From positions 186,001 through 250,000 of the forward strand of contig DIWS01000004.1 of assembly GCA_002423585.1 (NCBI GenBank): a DNA stretch of 64,000 nucleotides, written 5' to 3'. The position numbers and the translations under genes are program-made. The stretch is from Actinobacteria bacterium UBA6100 (GTDB lineage Bacteria; Actinomycetota; Coriobacteriia; Anaerosomatales; Anaerosomataceae). Of this stretch, positions 42,842-50,566 are shown one piece after another. Below the pieces are notes generated by a model. It saw nothing but the letters and a program-made list of their open reading frames with translations. It had not been told where the DNA came from and did not search any database. Numbering within the stretch: position 1 is the stretch's first letter; each line of letters starts with the position of its first letter.

Positions 42842-43825
42842 CTATCCCTTCGTCCAGCGGACGATCGCGGCGCCCCATGTGAGACCGCCGCCGAATCCGA
42901 CCAGGGCGAGCACGTCTCCCGGGTGCAGTCGGTCGCCAGTATACAGGTCGTGCAGGGCCAGCGGTATGGAGGCCGCGGATGTGTTCCCGAAGCGCTCGAC
43001 GTTGGAGAAGACCCGCTCGTCCGGCACCCCGAGCCTCTCGGCAATGGTCGCGATGATGCGCTGATTCGCCTGGTGCGGCACCACCCACGCGAGATCCGCC
43101 GGTCCCAGCCCCGACGCCTCGAGCGCCGCCCGCGTCGTCTCGGGGATGACGCGGACCGCGAACTTGAAGACCTCGCTGCCGATCATCTGCACGTACTGCT
43201 CCCCCGCTTCAAGACGCTCGGGCGTGCAGGGGGCCGCGGAGCCGCCGGCGGGGACCGCCAGGACGTTCGCACCTGATCCGTCGGTCCCGAGGTCGATCCC
43301 GAGCATGCCCGGCTCATCGGCGCTCTCGAGAACGACCGCACCGGCGCCGTCGCCGAAGAGCACGCACGTCGCGCGGTCGGTGAAGTCGACATGGCGCGTG
43401 AGCGCGTCTGCGCCCACCACGAGCACGCGCTGCGCCCGCCCGCTCTCGATGGCCACGGTCGCGTACTGCAGCGCGAAGATGAAGCTGGTACATGCGGCAA
43501 GTACGTCGAACGCCGGACACGACGCGCCGATGGCCACCTGCACGAGTGCGGCGCTCGACGGGAACGAATGGTCGGGGCTGGATGTGCCGACGATGATCAG
43601 ATCGAGATCGGTCGCCTCGAGCCCCGCATCGGCCAGCGCGGCCAGCGCGGCTGCCGCACCGAGGGTCGAGGTCGACTCACCCTCGCTCACAATGTGGCGC
43701 TCCCGTATGCCCGTCCGTGTGAGTATCCACTCCTCGGAGGTGTCGACCATCGCCTCGAGATCGCGATTGGTGAGGATGCGCTCAGGAACGAACGCTCCGA
43801 TCCCGGTGATTGCGGCGTGTGTCAT
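42842..43825 (-). CDS. fabH: Beta-ketoacyl-ACP synthase III
   Basis: Starts fatty acid chains by condensing acyl-CoA with malonyl-ACP. 327 residues with catalytic triad C112 (LAACTSF), H251 (PHQANQRI) and N281 (ERFGNTSAAS). ATG 43825; the open frame extends upstream but crosses the promoter. First gene after the promoter/operator at 43883-43915, so it opens the fab operon. Confidence 0.96.
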   Translation of the reverse strand: MTHAAITGIGAFVPERILTNRDLEAMVDTSEEWILTRTGIRERHIVSEGESTSTLGAAAALAALADAGLEATDLDLIIVGTSSPDHSFPSSAALVQVAIGASCPAFDVLAACTSFIFALQYATVAIESGRAQRVLVVGADALTRHVDFTDRATCVLFGDGAGAVVLESADEPGMLGIDLGTDGSGANVLAVPAGGSAAPCTPERLEAGEQYVQMIGSEVFKFAVRVIPETTRAALEASGLGPADLAWVVPHQANQRIIATIAERLGVPDERVFSNVERFGNTSAASIPLALHDLYTGDRLHPGDVLALVGFGGGLTWGAAIVRWTKG

Positions 43826-43882
43826 GGGGCGTACGGTCCCTTGTTCAGCGCCGCGCTCCTGCGCCCGACGCACCTGAGTGTC

Positions 43883-43897
43883 CGTGTAGTGTACACG
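43883..43897. promoter_or_regulatory. Inverted repeat overlapping the fabH -10 (candidate operator)
   Basis: CGTGTA-GTG-TACACG, perfect 6-bp arms with a 3-base spacer, covering most of the fabH -10 hexamer. Position over the core promoter fits a repressor site, for example for a lipid-sensing regulator. The regulator is not in the window. Confidence 0.5.
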
Positions 43898-43915
43898 TTT
43901 GCCCCTGGCGGGCAA
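43888..43915 (-). promoter_or_regulatory. Promoter of the fab operon
   Basis: Minus strand: -35 TTGCCC (43910-43915), 16-base spacer, -10 TACACT (43888-43893), in the 96-base gap between plsX and fabH. Confidence 0.7.
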
Positions 43916-43921
43916 GCGTGC

Positions 43922-44929
43922 TCACGACGCATCCGGGACCCGCTCATCGGCGATGGCAGAAGCGATGTGCTGCGTGAGCTCGCCACGGACGGCTCGCGCG
44001 GCCGCCGCGATGCCGTTCGCGACCCCTTCCGCACCGGAGCCTCCGTGCGCGATCACGCACACGCCCTTGACGCCGAGGAGAGGCGCTCCTCCGAAGCCCT
44101 CGGGATCGAGACGGCGCTTGAGCTCGCGCATCGACGGCAGGATGACCGAGGCAGCGACTCGATTGGCCAGCGTGGCCGTGAGCGCAGTCTTGAGTTGTGC
44201 GAACAGCATCGCGGCCGTGCCCTCCATCGTCTTGAGGGCGACGTTGCCGGTGAACCCGTCGGTGACCACGACGTCGCAGGTGCCCGCTGGGACGTCTCGC
44301 CCCTCGACGTTGCCGATGAAGCCGGGGACCCCGGCCGCGAGCAGCGCGTGCGCCTCCTGGGCGAGCGTGCTGCCCTTGGTGTCCTCTTCGCCGATGTTGA
44401 GCAGCCCGATCGTCGGTGCGGTCACGCCCAGCACCACCTCGGCGTAAGCCGAGCCCATCCGTGCGAACTCCACCAGCATCTCCGGCTTCACGTCCGCGTT
44501 CGCGCCCACGTCCAGGAGTACGACAGGACGTGCCGAGGCCGGGATGATCTGTGCGATAGCGGGTCGGGTCACACCGGGTATCCGCCCCATGACCAGCGTC
44601 GCCGCAGCCATGCAGGCACCCGTGCTGCCCGCGCTGAAGAACCCTGCGGCCCGCCCCTCTTTCACTAGACGGCACCCGACGACGATGGACGAGTCCTTCT
44701 TCGTCCGCACCGCCGATGCCGGGTGCTCGGCCATATCGATGATCTCCGTGGCCGGTATCGACTCGCAACGGTCTGATGCGAGCGGCGATACCACGGCGTC
44801 TGGCCCGACCAGCAGCAGCCGTAGCTCCGGGTCGGAGTCCAGCGCACGACGCGCACCCTCGATCACCACATCGGGCGCATCGTCACCGCCCATGGCGTCG
44901 ACCGCGATCACAGTAGCCTCCGTGGTCAT
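43922..44929 (-). CDS. plsX: Phosphate acyltransferase PlsX
   Basis: Converts acyl-ACP to acyl-phosphate for the PlsY step of phospholipid synthesis. 335 residues: VIAVDAMGGDDAPD at the start, the KKDSSIVVGCRLVKEG and GFFSAGSTGACMAAA segments, DVGANADVKPEML and VVTDGFTGNVALKTMEG. ATG 44929 with GAGGAG upstream. The plsX-fabH order is nearly universal. FakA and a DegV protein (48-55 kb) could feed the same acyl-phosphate pool. Confidence 0.95.
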   Translation of the reverse strand: MTTEATVIAVDAMGGDDAPDVVIEGARRALDSDPELRLLLVGPDAVVSPLASDRCESIPATEIIDMAEHPASAVRTKKDSSIVVGCRLVKEGRAAGFFSAGSTGACMAAATLVMGRIPGVTRPAIAQIIPASARPVVLLDVGANADVKPEMLVEFARMGSAYAEVVLGVTAPTIGLLNIGEEDTKGSTLAQEAHALLAAGVPGFIGNVEGRDVPAGTCDVVVTDGFTGNVALKTMEGTAAMLFAQLKTALTATLANRVAASVILPSMRELKRRLDPEGFGGAPLLGVKGVCVIAHGGSGAEGVANGIAAAARAVRGELTQHIASAIADERVPDAS

Positions 44930-44948
44930 GCGGACTCCTCGCTCGTCG

Positions 44949-46016
44949 TCACTGATCCAGACCGAACACCGTGGCGAGGCGTACCAGGTCGATGTCGCGC
45001 TCGAACATCATGCGGATACGCTCGGCCTTCACCGGGTCGTGCAAGTGAACGCGACCGAACAGCGCCTCCATGCGCTCCACTGCGGTCAGCGTATCGGTGT
45101 CCACGAGGACCATCGGGACGCCCAGGTCCTCCGCGCGAGACATCACCGCGGCGCCGGGCATCTGATTGCCGGTGAGCACGATGCAGCGGGTGCTCGTCTC
45201 AAGGGCCGCAAGCTGCACGTCGGCGCGATCGCCGCCGGTGATCACCGCCTTGTTGGTCTTACGCCGGAAGAACCTCAGCGCCTTGTCCTGCCCCATCGCA
45301 CCGACCATGAAAGACTCCACGGTGTCCCCCGCGCGATCGGAGGCCGTGAGGACGGTCCCGCCGAGCGCCGCCACGATCTCAGCCACGGTGACCGCGCTCA
45401 GTGCCGGGTCCTGCGCGATCACGCCGAGGACCGGGATGCCCCGGCTCTCAAGGAACTCCGTCACCCGTCCGCGCACCACGGCAAGCCGTGACTCATCGAT
45501 TCCGTTCAGGACCACACCACCCAGTGCCTCTCCGTACAGCTGTCCCACCCACACCGCGTCTTCGGGCAGGTCGGTCGGGCGGGGACGGTCGATCAGCAGG
45601 ATCCGCGCGTCGAGCAACTCCGCGACCCGTAGCGCTGACAATCCAACACAGGCGCCCTGTGCGGGCTCCGTGGGTCCCTCCACGATCATGATGTCCCGCC
45701 CTGCGGCACATCGGCCGAAGGAGGCGAGCACGGACTCGTCCGTCGAGACGTCCTCCCCCGCCAGAACCCGCTCGATCAGGCCGTGCGAGCGCACGACCGG
45801 GCAGACGTCGGCGAGCCCCGAGGGACGCGGCAGCAGCCGATTCACGTACAGGGCGTCCTCATCAGTGGTCACATCCCCCTCCACGACCGGCATGGAACCG
45901 TACGGCTTGAAGTAGCCCACGTCCAGGCCCTGCGCGGCGAAGTGGCCGATCAGTGCGATGCACAGACCGCTCTTGCCCGTATACGGCTTTGTCGAGGTGA
46001 CGACGATGGTGCGCAT
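44949..46016 (-). CDS. BioD-like P-loop / DRTGG domain protein (phosphotransacetylase N-domain family)
   Basis: 355 residues. The N-terminal part is a dethiobiotin-synthetase-like P-loop domain (VVTSTKPYTGKSGLCIAL, YFKPYGSMP, IMIVEGPTEP). The C-terminal part is a DRTGG domain (about 215-320, TASDRAGDTVESFMVGAM and KAVITGGDRADVQLAAL). The same architecture forms the N-terminus of long phosphate acetyltransferases, but the catalytic PTA domain is absent. ATG 46016, 2 bases after the acyl-CoA synthetase gene, so it is probably a regulator or partner of acetyl-CoA metabolism. Biochemical role unknown. Confidence 0.82.
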   Translation of the reverse strand: MRTIVVTSTKPYTGKSGLCIALIGHFAAQGLDVGYFKPYGSMPVVEGDVTTDEDALYVNRLLPRPSGLADVCPVVRSHGLIERVLAGEDVSTDESVLASFGRCAAGRDIMIVEGPTEPAQGACVGLSALRVAELLDARILLIDRPRPTDLPEDAVWVGQLYGEALGGVVLNGIDESRLAVVRGRVTEFLESRGIPVLGVIAQDPALSAVTVAEIVAALGGTVLTASDRAGDTVESFMVGAMGQDKALRFFRRKTNKAVITGGDRADVQLAALETSTRCIVLTGNQMPGAAVMSRAEDLGVPMVLVDTDTLTAVERMEALFGRVHLHDPVKAERIRMMFERDIDLVRLATVFGLDQ

Positions 46017-46018
46017 GT

Positions 46019-48112
46019 TCACCCTCCGATTCCGATCCGTATGTCCGCCGCGATCGCGCCCGCACCCCTGTCTCCGACGATGAGAGGGTTGATGTCCAGC
46101 TCGGTGATGTCCTCGAACTCCATCGCGAGCGCAGAGACCCTGCAGATCACATCGGCGATGGCGTCTATGTCCGCGGGCGCCGCGCCGCGAGCCCCACGGA
46201 GCAGGCCGAAGGCGCGGATCTCTGCGATCATGTCCCGCGCCTCGCGTGGTGTCACCGGACACAGGCGGAAGGTCACGTCCTGCAGCACCTCCACGTATAT
46301 GCCGCCCAGGCCGAACATGAGGATCGGGCCGAAGTTCGCGTCACGGTTCACGCCGATGATCACCTCACGGCCCGGTGGCAGTTGCTCCTGCACCGTGAGG
46401 CCCCAGATCCTGGCGTCCGGCATGCGTTGGATCACCCGGCCCATGATGCGTTCGTAGGCAGCCACGACCCCCGCGTCGTCCGTGACGCCGAGCTCGATAC
46501 CGCCGATGTCGGACTTGTGCAGGATGTCAGGGCTGGCGATCTTCAGCACGACCGGAAACCCGAACTCCGCCGCCATCGCCCGCGCAGACGCGAGATCGCT
46601 CGCTATACCGGCTTTCGGGGTGCGGATCCCGCACGCCTCGGCGACCCTCTGTGCCGAGGCTTCGGTGATGAACGTGCGGCGTGCCTCCCTGGCATGGTCG
46701 ACCGCCGAGCGGATCGTGGGAGCGTCGATGGCACACTCATGTGCTTCCGAGGGCCCTTGCTCGCGGATGGCCCGGTAACGCCCCATCGCCGCAAGCGTGG
46801 CGACCGCCCGCTCCGGGAAGGAGTAGCCCGGGATACCGCGCTCCTTCAGGACCTGCATGGCCGAGGCGACGGTAGCATCACCCATGAAGACGGCGAGGGT
46901 GGTGATCGCTGTCCCCTGCGTGACCTCGGCGATGGCGAGCGCGGTCTCGGTGGGCTCCGTCATGGCCTGCGGGGTGAGCACCACGATCAGCGACGCCACG
47001 TTCGGGTCGCTCAACAGGATCTTGGCGGCCTCGGCGAAGCGCTCCGCCGGGGCATCACCGAGGATGTCGACCGGGTTGTACACGGATGCGGCCGCAGGAA
47101 GCACCGCGCGCAGCGCCGCAGTGGTCTCCTGCTCGAGTGTGGCAAGTGCCACGCCGTGCTCCTCGCAGGCGTCCGTCGCGAGGATCGCCGGGCCCCCGGC
47201 GTTGGTAAGGATCACGGTACCCGGACGTGCGGGAAGCGGCTGCCGGGCGAAGCCCTCTGCGAAGTCGAACAGTTCCTCCACCGTACGAGCCGCAATGGCG
47301 CCCGCCTTCCGGAAGGCGGCCTCGTACGCCTGACGGGAGCCCGCCAGGCTGCCGGTGTGAGAGGAGACGGCGCGAGCACCGGCATCGGAGCTGCCCGCGG
47401 TGAGCGCGATGAACGGGACCCGGTCGACGAGCGTCCGGACCGCGTCGACGAACGCACGGCCGTCGGTGATCGCCTCAAGATACGCGACGACCACCCCTGT
47501 GTCGGGATCCTCGGTCCACGCGCGAACGAGATCCACTTCAGAGACGTCGGCCTTGTTGCCGAGGCTCACGAAGTGCGCCAGACCGATGCGCTCGCCCGCC
47601 GCCCAGTCAAGGATGGCGGTGCCGAGTGCCCCCGACTGTGACAGGAAGGAGATACTGCCCGGTGTGGGCATGATGGGTGCGAACGACGCGTTGAGCCCAT
47701 TGCGCGTGGCGACCAGCCCCAAGCAGTTGGGCCCGAGGATGCGGACCCCGCCTTCGCGCGCCGAAGTCATGAGTTCGCGCTCGAGAGCCGCTCCGGCGGG
47801 CCCCGTTTCCCGGAATCCCGCCGAGATCACGATCGCGGCGGGAATGCCAAGACGCCCGCACTCGGCGATGACGTCGGGGACCGCGCGCGCAGGAACGACG
47901 ATGATCGCCAGATCGACGCGCTCCGGGATCTCCGTGAGTGACCGATACGCCGTGTGGCCAAGCACATCCGGCGACGACGGGTTCACGGGATAGACGGCAC
48001 CGGAGAATCCACCTTCGAGGAGGTTCGCGAAGACAGCGTGCCCGACCTTGCCCTCGTCACGGGACGCTCCGACCACGGCCACACTCCGGGGCGCGAAGAA
48101 CTCCGCGAGCAA
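46019..48112 (-). CDS. Acetate/acyl-CoA ligase (ADP-forming), fused alpha-beta subunits
   Basis: Interconverts acyl-CoA + ADP + Pi with the acid + ATP + CoA. About 697 residues: CoA-binding domain (1-125, SVAVVGASRDEGKVGHAVFAN), succinyl-CoA-synthetase-like domain with the phospho-His H252 in AVSSHTGSLAG, and a C-terminal ATP-grasp domain (about 475-690, GFPVVLKIASPDILHKSDIG). TTG 48112 is chosen since AGGAGGGG precedes it. An upstream GTG would lie before the terminator hairpin at 48147-48169. In anaerobes this enzyme usually makes ATP from acetyl-CoA. Confidence 0.88.
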   Translation of the reverse strand: MLAEFFAPRSVAVVGASRDEGKVGHAVFANLLEGGFSGAVYPVNPSSPDVLGHTAYRSLTEIPERVDLAIIVVPARAVPDVIAECGRLGIPAAIVISAGFRETGPAGAALERELMTSAREGGVRILGPNCLGLVATRNGLNASFAPIMPTPGSISFLSQSGALGTAILDWAAGERIGLAHFVSLGNKADVSEVDLVRAWTEDPDTGVVVAYLEAITDGRAFVDAVRTLVDRVPFIALTAGSSDAGARAVSSHTGSLAGSRQAYEAAFRKAGAIAARTVEELFDFAEGFARQPLPARPGTVILTNAGGPAILATDACEEHGVALATLEQETTAALRAVLPAAASVYNPVDILGDAPAERFAEAAKILLSDPNVASLIVVLTPQAMTEPTETALAIAEVTQGTAITTLAVFMGDATVASAMQVLKERGIPGYSFPERAVATLAAMGRYRAIREQGPSEAHECAIDAPTIRSAVDHAREARRTFITEASAQRVAEACGIRTPKAGIASDLASARAMAAEFGFPVVLKIASPDILHKSDIGGIELGVTDDAGVVAAYERIMGRVIQRMPDARIWGLTVQEQLPPGREVIIGVNRDANFGPILMFGLGGIYVEVLQDVTFRLCPVTPREARDMIAEIRAFGLLRGARGAAPADIDAIADVICRVSALAMEFEDITELDINPLIVGDRGAGAIAADIRIGIGG

Positions 48113-48146
48113 TGGACCCCTCCTCCATGCAGACGCGTGAACGAGA

Positions 48147-48169
48147 ACGGCGCCGGAATCCGGCGCCGT
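48147..48169 (-). terminator. Hairpin after rpmF
   Basis: ACGGCGCCGG/CCGGCGCCGT perfect 10-bp stem with 3-base loop, 5 bases after the rpmF stop, followed on the minus strand by TCTCGTT. Likely partial terminator between rpmF and the acyl-CoA synthetase gene. Confidence 0.65.
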
Positions 48170-48174
48170 CGGCA

Positions 48175-48351
48175 CTACTCGGTATCGATGATCTCTCGGC
48201 CGTCATAGTACCCGCACTCCGGGCAGACCCGGTGCGGGAGCTTCGGCTGGTGACACTGGGGGCACAGCGAACGCGCAGGTGCCTCCACCTTGTGAGTGGC
48301 CCGGCGCGCGTCGCGCACGGCGCGGGTCGTCTTCCGCTTGGGTACCGCCAT
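48175..48351 (-). CDS. rpmF: 50S ribosomal protein L32 (zinc-binding form)
   Basis: 58 residues. AVPKRKTTRAVRDARRA is the family start; two CxxC pairs (LCPQC and VCPEC) bind zinc. ATG 48351. The DUF177-rpmF-plsX arrangement is normal, but here two acetyl-CoA metabolism genes are inserted between rpmF and plsX. Confidence 0.96.
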   Translation of the reverse strand: MAVPKRKTTRAVRDARRATHKVEAPARSLCPQCHQPKLPHRVCPECGYYDGREIIDTE

Positions 48352-48443
48352 GGCTTCCCTGACTCCCTTCACGAGCGCCGATCGCTGAACGCGGCGCTTC
48401 ACATCATGAATAGACGCCGAATCGGCTCCCGGCGCAAGGCGAC

Positions 48444-48452
48444 ATGATAGCA
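48444..48452 (-). promoter_or_regulatory. Extended -10 promoter before rpmF
   Basis: Minus strand TGC-TATCAT in the 139-base gap after the DUF177 gene. A TTGCGT lies 19 bases upstream, which is long spacing. Predicted leader about 85 bases. Nothing else is evident in this gap. Confidence 0.5.
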
Positions 48453-48490
48453 CACGCGGTGCCGGCGCACGCAAGGAGGGTCAAGCGCCC

Positions 48491-49027
48491 TCAGGCATCC
48501 TGATTCTCGTCGATAAGACCCTGAAGCGCGGCGAACGGCGAGTCCGAACGGTCGGGTTCGCAGTCGCAGGTCCCCTCCACCAGATCAGCACCGCACTTCG
48601 GGCAGATCCCCGGACAGTCCTCGGCGTGAAGCGGTGCGAACGGGAGCTCGAGCACCAGCGCTGCAAGTATCTGCTCCATCAGGTCGACCGAGCCCTCGTG
48701 CAGGTAGCCGACCTCCTGCTCTTCGGGAAGCTCGCTGTCATGCCCCTGTTCCACGAAGAACGCCTCGAGCGGCGCAACCACAGGCAGGGCGAACTCCCTG
48801 AGACAGCGCGAACAGATGGCGGTGAACTCCGCATCGAGTGTGCCGGAGGCGACGATACCTGCGCCCGTATTGGTGACTGCACCCACCAGACGCGCGGGAC
48901 GTGTGGGCGAGAAGGTCTCCGACCCCAACTCGATCACGGGAATCGCGACCGCGGCGTCGAGCTCGATGCTCGCGCCGAGGTCCTCGAGGAGAGTCCGGAC
49001 GTCTATCGAATATGTCGCTCCACCCAT
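48491..49027 (-). CDS. yceD: YceD/DUF177 family protein
   Basis: 178 residues. Central CSRCLREFALPV segment, acidic middle part, and a Cys-rich end (CPGICPKCGADLVEGTCDCEP) that suggests metal binding. The family always sits before rpmF and is linked to rRNA/ribosome assembly; the exact role is unclear. ATG 49027 overlaps the stop of the upstream gene by one base; an in-frame GTG lies one codon earlier. Confidence 0.9.
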   Translation of the reverse strand: MGGATYSIDVRTLLEDLGASIELDAAVAIPVIELGSETFSPTRPARLVGAVTNTGAGIVASGTLDAEFTAICSRCLREFALPVVAPLEAFFVEQGHDSELPEEQEVGYLHEGSVDLMEQILAALVLELPFAPLHAEDCPGICPKCGADLVEGTCDCEPDRSDSPFAALQGLIDENQDA

Positions 49028-49488
49028 CACTGACCGCGCTGCGCAACCTTGCCCTGCAGGCGGTCGCGGCCACGCTGGACCGCCGTCAGGAGTTTGCCGA
49101 TGTTGACCTCGAGGTTCGCGAGGACCTCATCCGCGTAGTCCTCGGCGCCGAGACGGATCTCGCGCTCGCGGGCACGGGCATCATCGAGGATGTCGGCACG
49201 CTGCTGTTCGGCCAGCCGGACGATCTCCTGCTCGGAGGCGATGGACTCAGCGCGCGCCTTCGCCTCTTCGAGGACCCGGTTCGCCTCCTTCTCCGCCTCC
49301 TCGAGCATCTCCTGGCGCTCCTTCACGATCCAGCGCGCCTGCTTGAGCTCATCGGGGAACTGCGCCCGGATCTCGTCGATCAACTCGTAGACCTTCTCCG
49401 GATCGACGATCTTGTTCCCGCCGAACGGCACGTTGCGACCGCTGTCGATGAGTTCTTCGATACGGTCGATGAGCGCCAAGATATCCAT
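49027..49488 (-). CDS. Coiled-coil (DivIVA/V-ATPase subunit H-like) protein
   Basis: 153 residues, highly charged. A short N-terminal part (MDILALIDRIEELIDSGRNV) is followed by a near-continuous coiled coil (about 50-145) rich in Glu, Ala and Arg. A gene of this kind occupies the slot between coaD and DUF177 in many actinobacteria and is often labelled a cell-division initiation or ATP synthase b-like protein. The function is not assigned here. ATG 49488 has a strong GGGAGG. Gap to coaD is 10 bases. Confidence 0.75.
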   Translation of the reverse strand: MDILALIDRIEELIDSGRNVPFGGNKIVDPEKVYELIDEIRAQFPDELKQARWIVKERQEMLEEAEKEANRVLEEAKARAESIASEQEIVRLAEQQRADILDDARAREREIRLGAEDYADEVLANLEVNIGKLLTAVQRGRDRLQGKVAQRGQ

Positions 49489-49498
49489 GCGTACCTCC

Positions 49499-49990
49499 CT
49501 AGAGGGACTGGTGCAACCGTGAGTCGAGCGCCTCACATACTGTGTCTGGCACGAGCCCTTTCACTGACCCGCCATGGCGGGCGATCTCTTTCACAGCCGA
49601 CGAACTGAGATACGCGTACTCCGGGATGGACATGATGAACATCGTCTCGACGTCACTGTCGAGGCGGTAGTTCAACTGCGCCATCTGGAACTCGCGTTCA
49701 AAGTCCGTGACCGCGCGAAGGCCTTTGATTATGACCTTCGCATCCATCTCCTGTGCGCATTCTACTAGAAGTCCGTCGAAGGGTTGTACCCGCACGTTCG
49801 AGAACGCACAGACCGCCTCGGAGATGAACCCGACACGCTCCTCGAGGGTGAACAGCGGACCGCCGCCTTTGTCGGGGCTCAGCGCGACAGCCACCACGAC
49901 CTCGTCGAAGAGCGTCGAAGCCCGCACGATGACGTCCAGATGGCCGTTGGTGACCGGGTCGAACGTGCCCGGACAGATTGCGCGCTTCAC
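49499..49990 (-). CDS. coaD: Phosphopantetheine adenylyltransferase
   Basis: Fourth step of CoA synthesis: 4'-phosphopantetheine + ATP to dephospho-CoA. 163 residues. GTFDPVTNGH (8-17) is the nucleotidyltransferase signature; KGLRAVTDFEREFQMA and the YLSSSAVKEIA motif are typical. GTG start at 49990. The rsmD-coaD pair is standard. Confidence 0.96.
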   Translation of the reverse strand: MKRAICPGTFDPVTNGHLDVIVRASTLFDEVVVAVALSPDKGGGPLFTLEERVGFISEAVCAFSNVRVQPFDGLLVECAQEMDAKVIIKGLRAVTDFEREFQMAQLNYRLDSDVETMFIMSIPEYAYLSSSAVKEIARHGGSVKGLVPDTVCEALDSRLHQSL

Positions 49991-49999
49991 GTGCGGTCG

Positions 50000-50566
50000 T
50001 CACCCCTCATACGTCGCGAACGATACTGCCGTGTCGCCATACCGCCGGGTGGCCTCGTCGCGGAACCCCGATGGCCAGTGCGCCGTGATCCCGGCCGCAT
50101 GCTCGTACACCACCAGCGCACCATCAGCGAGTACCCCGCCGGCAGCCAGAGCTTCCAACACCTGGCTGAACTCGGCGGGGTCTATCCTATAAGGAGGGTC
50201 TGCAAGAAGCAACGAGACCGGCGCGGCTCCACGCGGAGCGTCAGCGAAACGACGCACATCGGCATGCACGACGGTCGCTGACTCCGGGGCGACCCCCAGA
50301 GCGTCGAGGTTCCTCCGGATGACGGCGACCGCCGCCCGGTCGCTTTCGACGAAGACGCACGATCCCGCCCCTCGCGAGAGTGCCTCCAGGCCCAGGGCGC
50401 CGCTTCCCGCGTACAGATCGGCCACCCCCATATCCTCGATGCTGCCGCACAGCGAGTACACGGCCGAGAAGACCGCCTCACGTACGCGATCCGAAGTAGG
50501 CCGCGTTTCGCGCCCGACCGGGGCGGCGATCCTGCGCCCCTTCCACATCCCGGCTATCAGCCTCAT
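50000..50566 (-). CDS. rsmD: 16S rRNA (guanine-966-N2)-methyltransferase
   Basis: SAM-dependent methyltransferase. 188 residues: IAGMWKGRRI and RPTSDRVREAVFS at the N-terminus, SAM-binding DLYAGSGALGLEALSRG, and catalytic DPPY (123-126). ATG 50566 overlaps the recG stop by 4 bases; a start 21 bases upstream is less likely. Confidence 0.94.
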   Translation of the reverse strand: MRLIAGMWKGRRIAAPVGRETRPTSDRVREAVFSAVYSLCGSIEDMGVADLYAGSGALGLEALSRGAGSCVFVESDRAAVAVIRRNLDALGVAPESATVVHADVRRFADAPRGAAPVSLLLADPPYRIDPAEFSQVLEALAAGGVLADGALVVYEHAAGITAHWPSGFRDEATRRYGDTAVSFATYEG

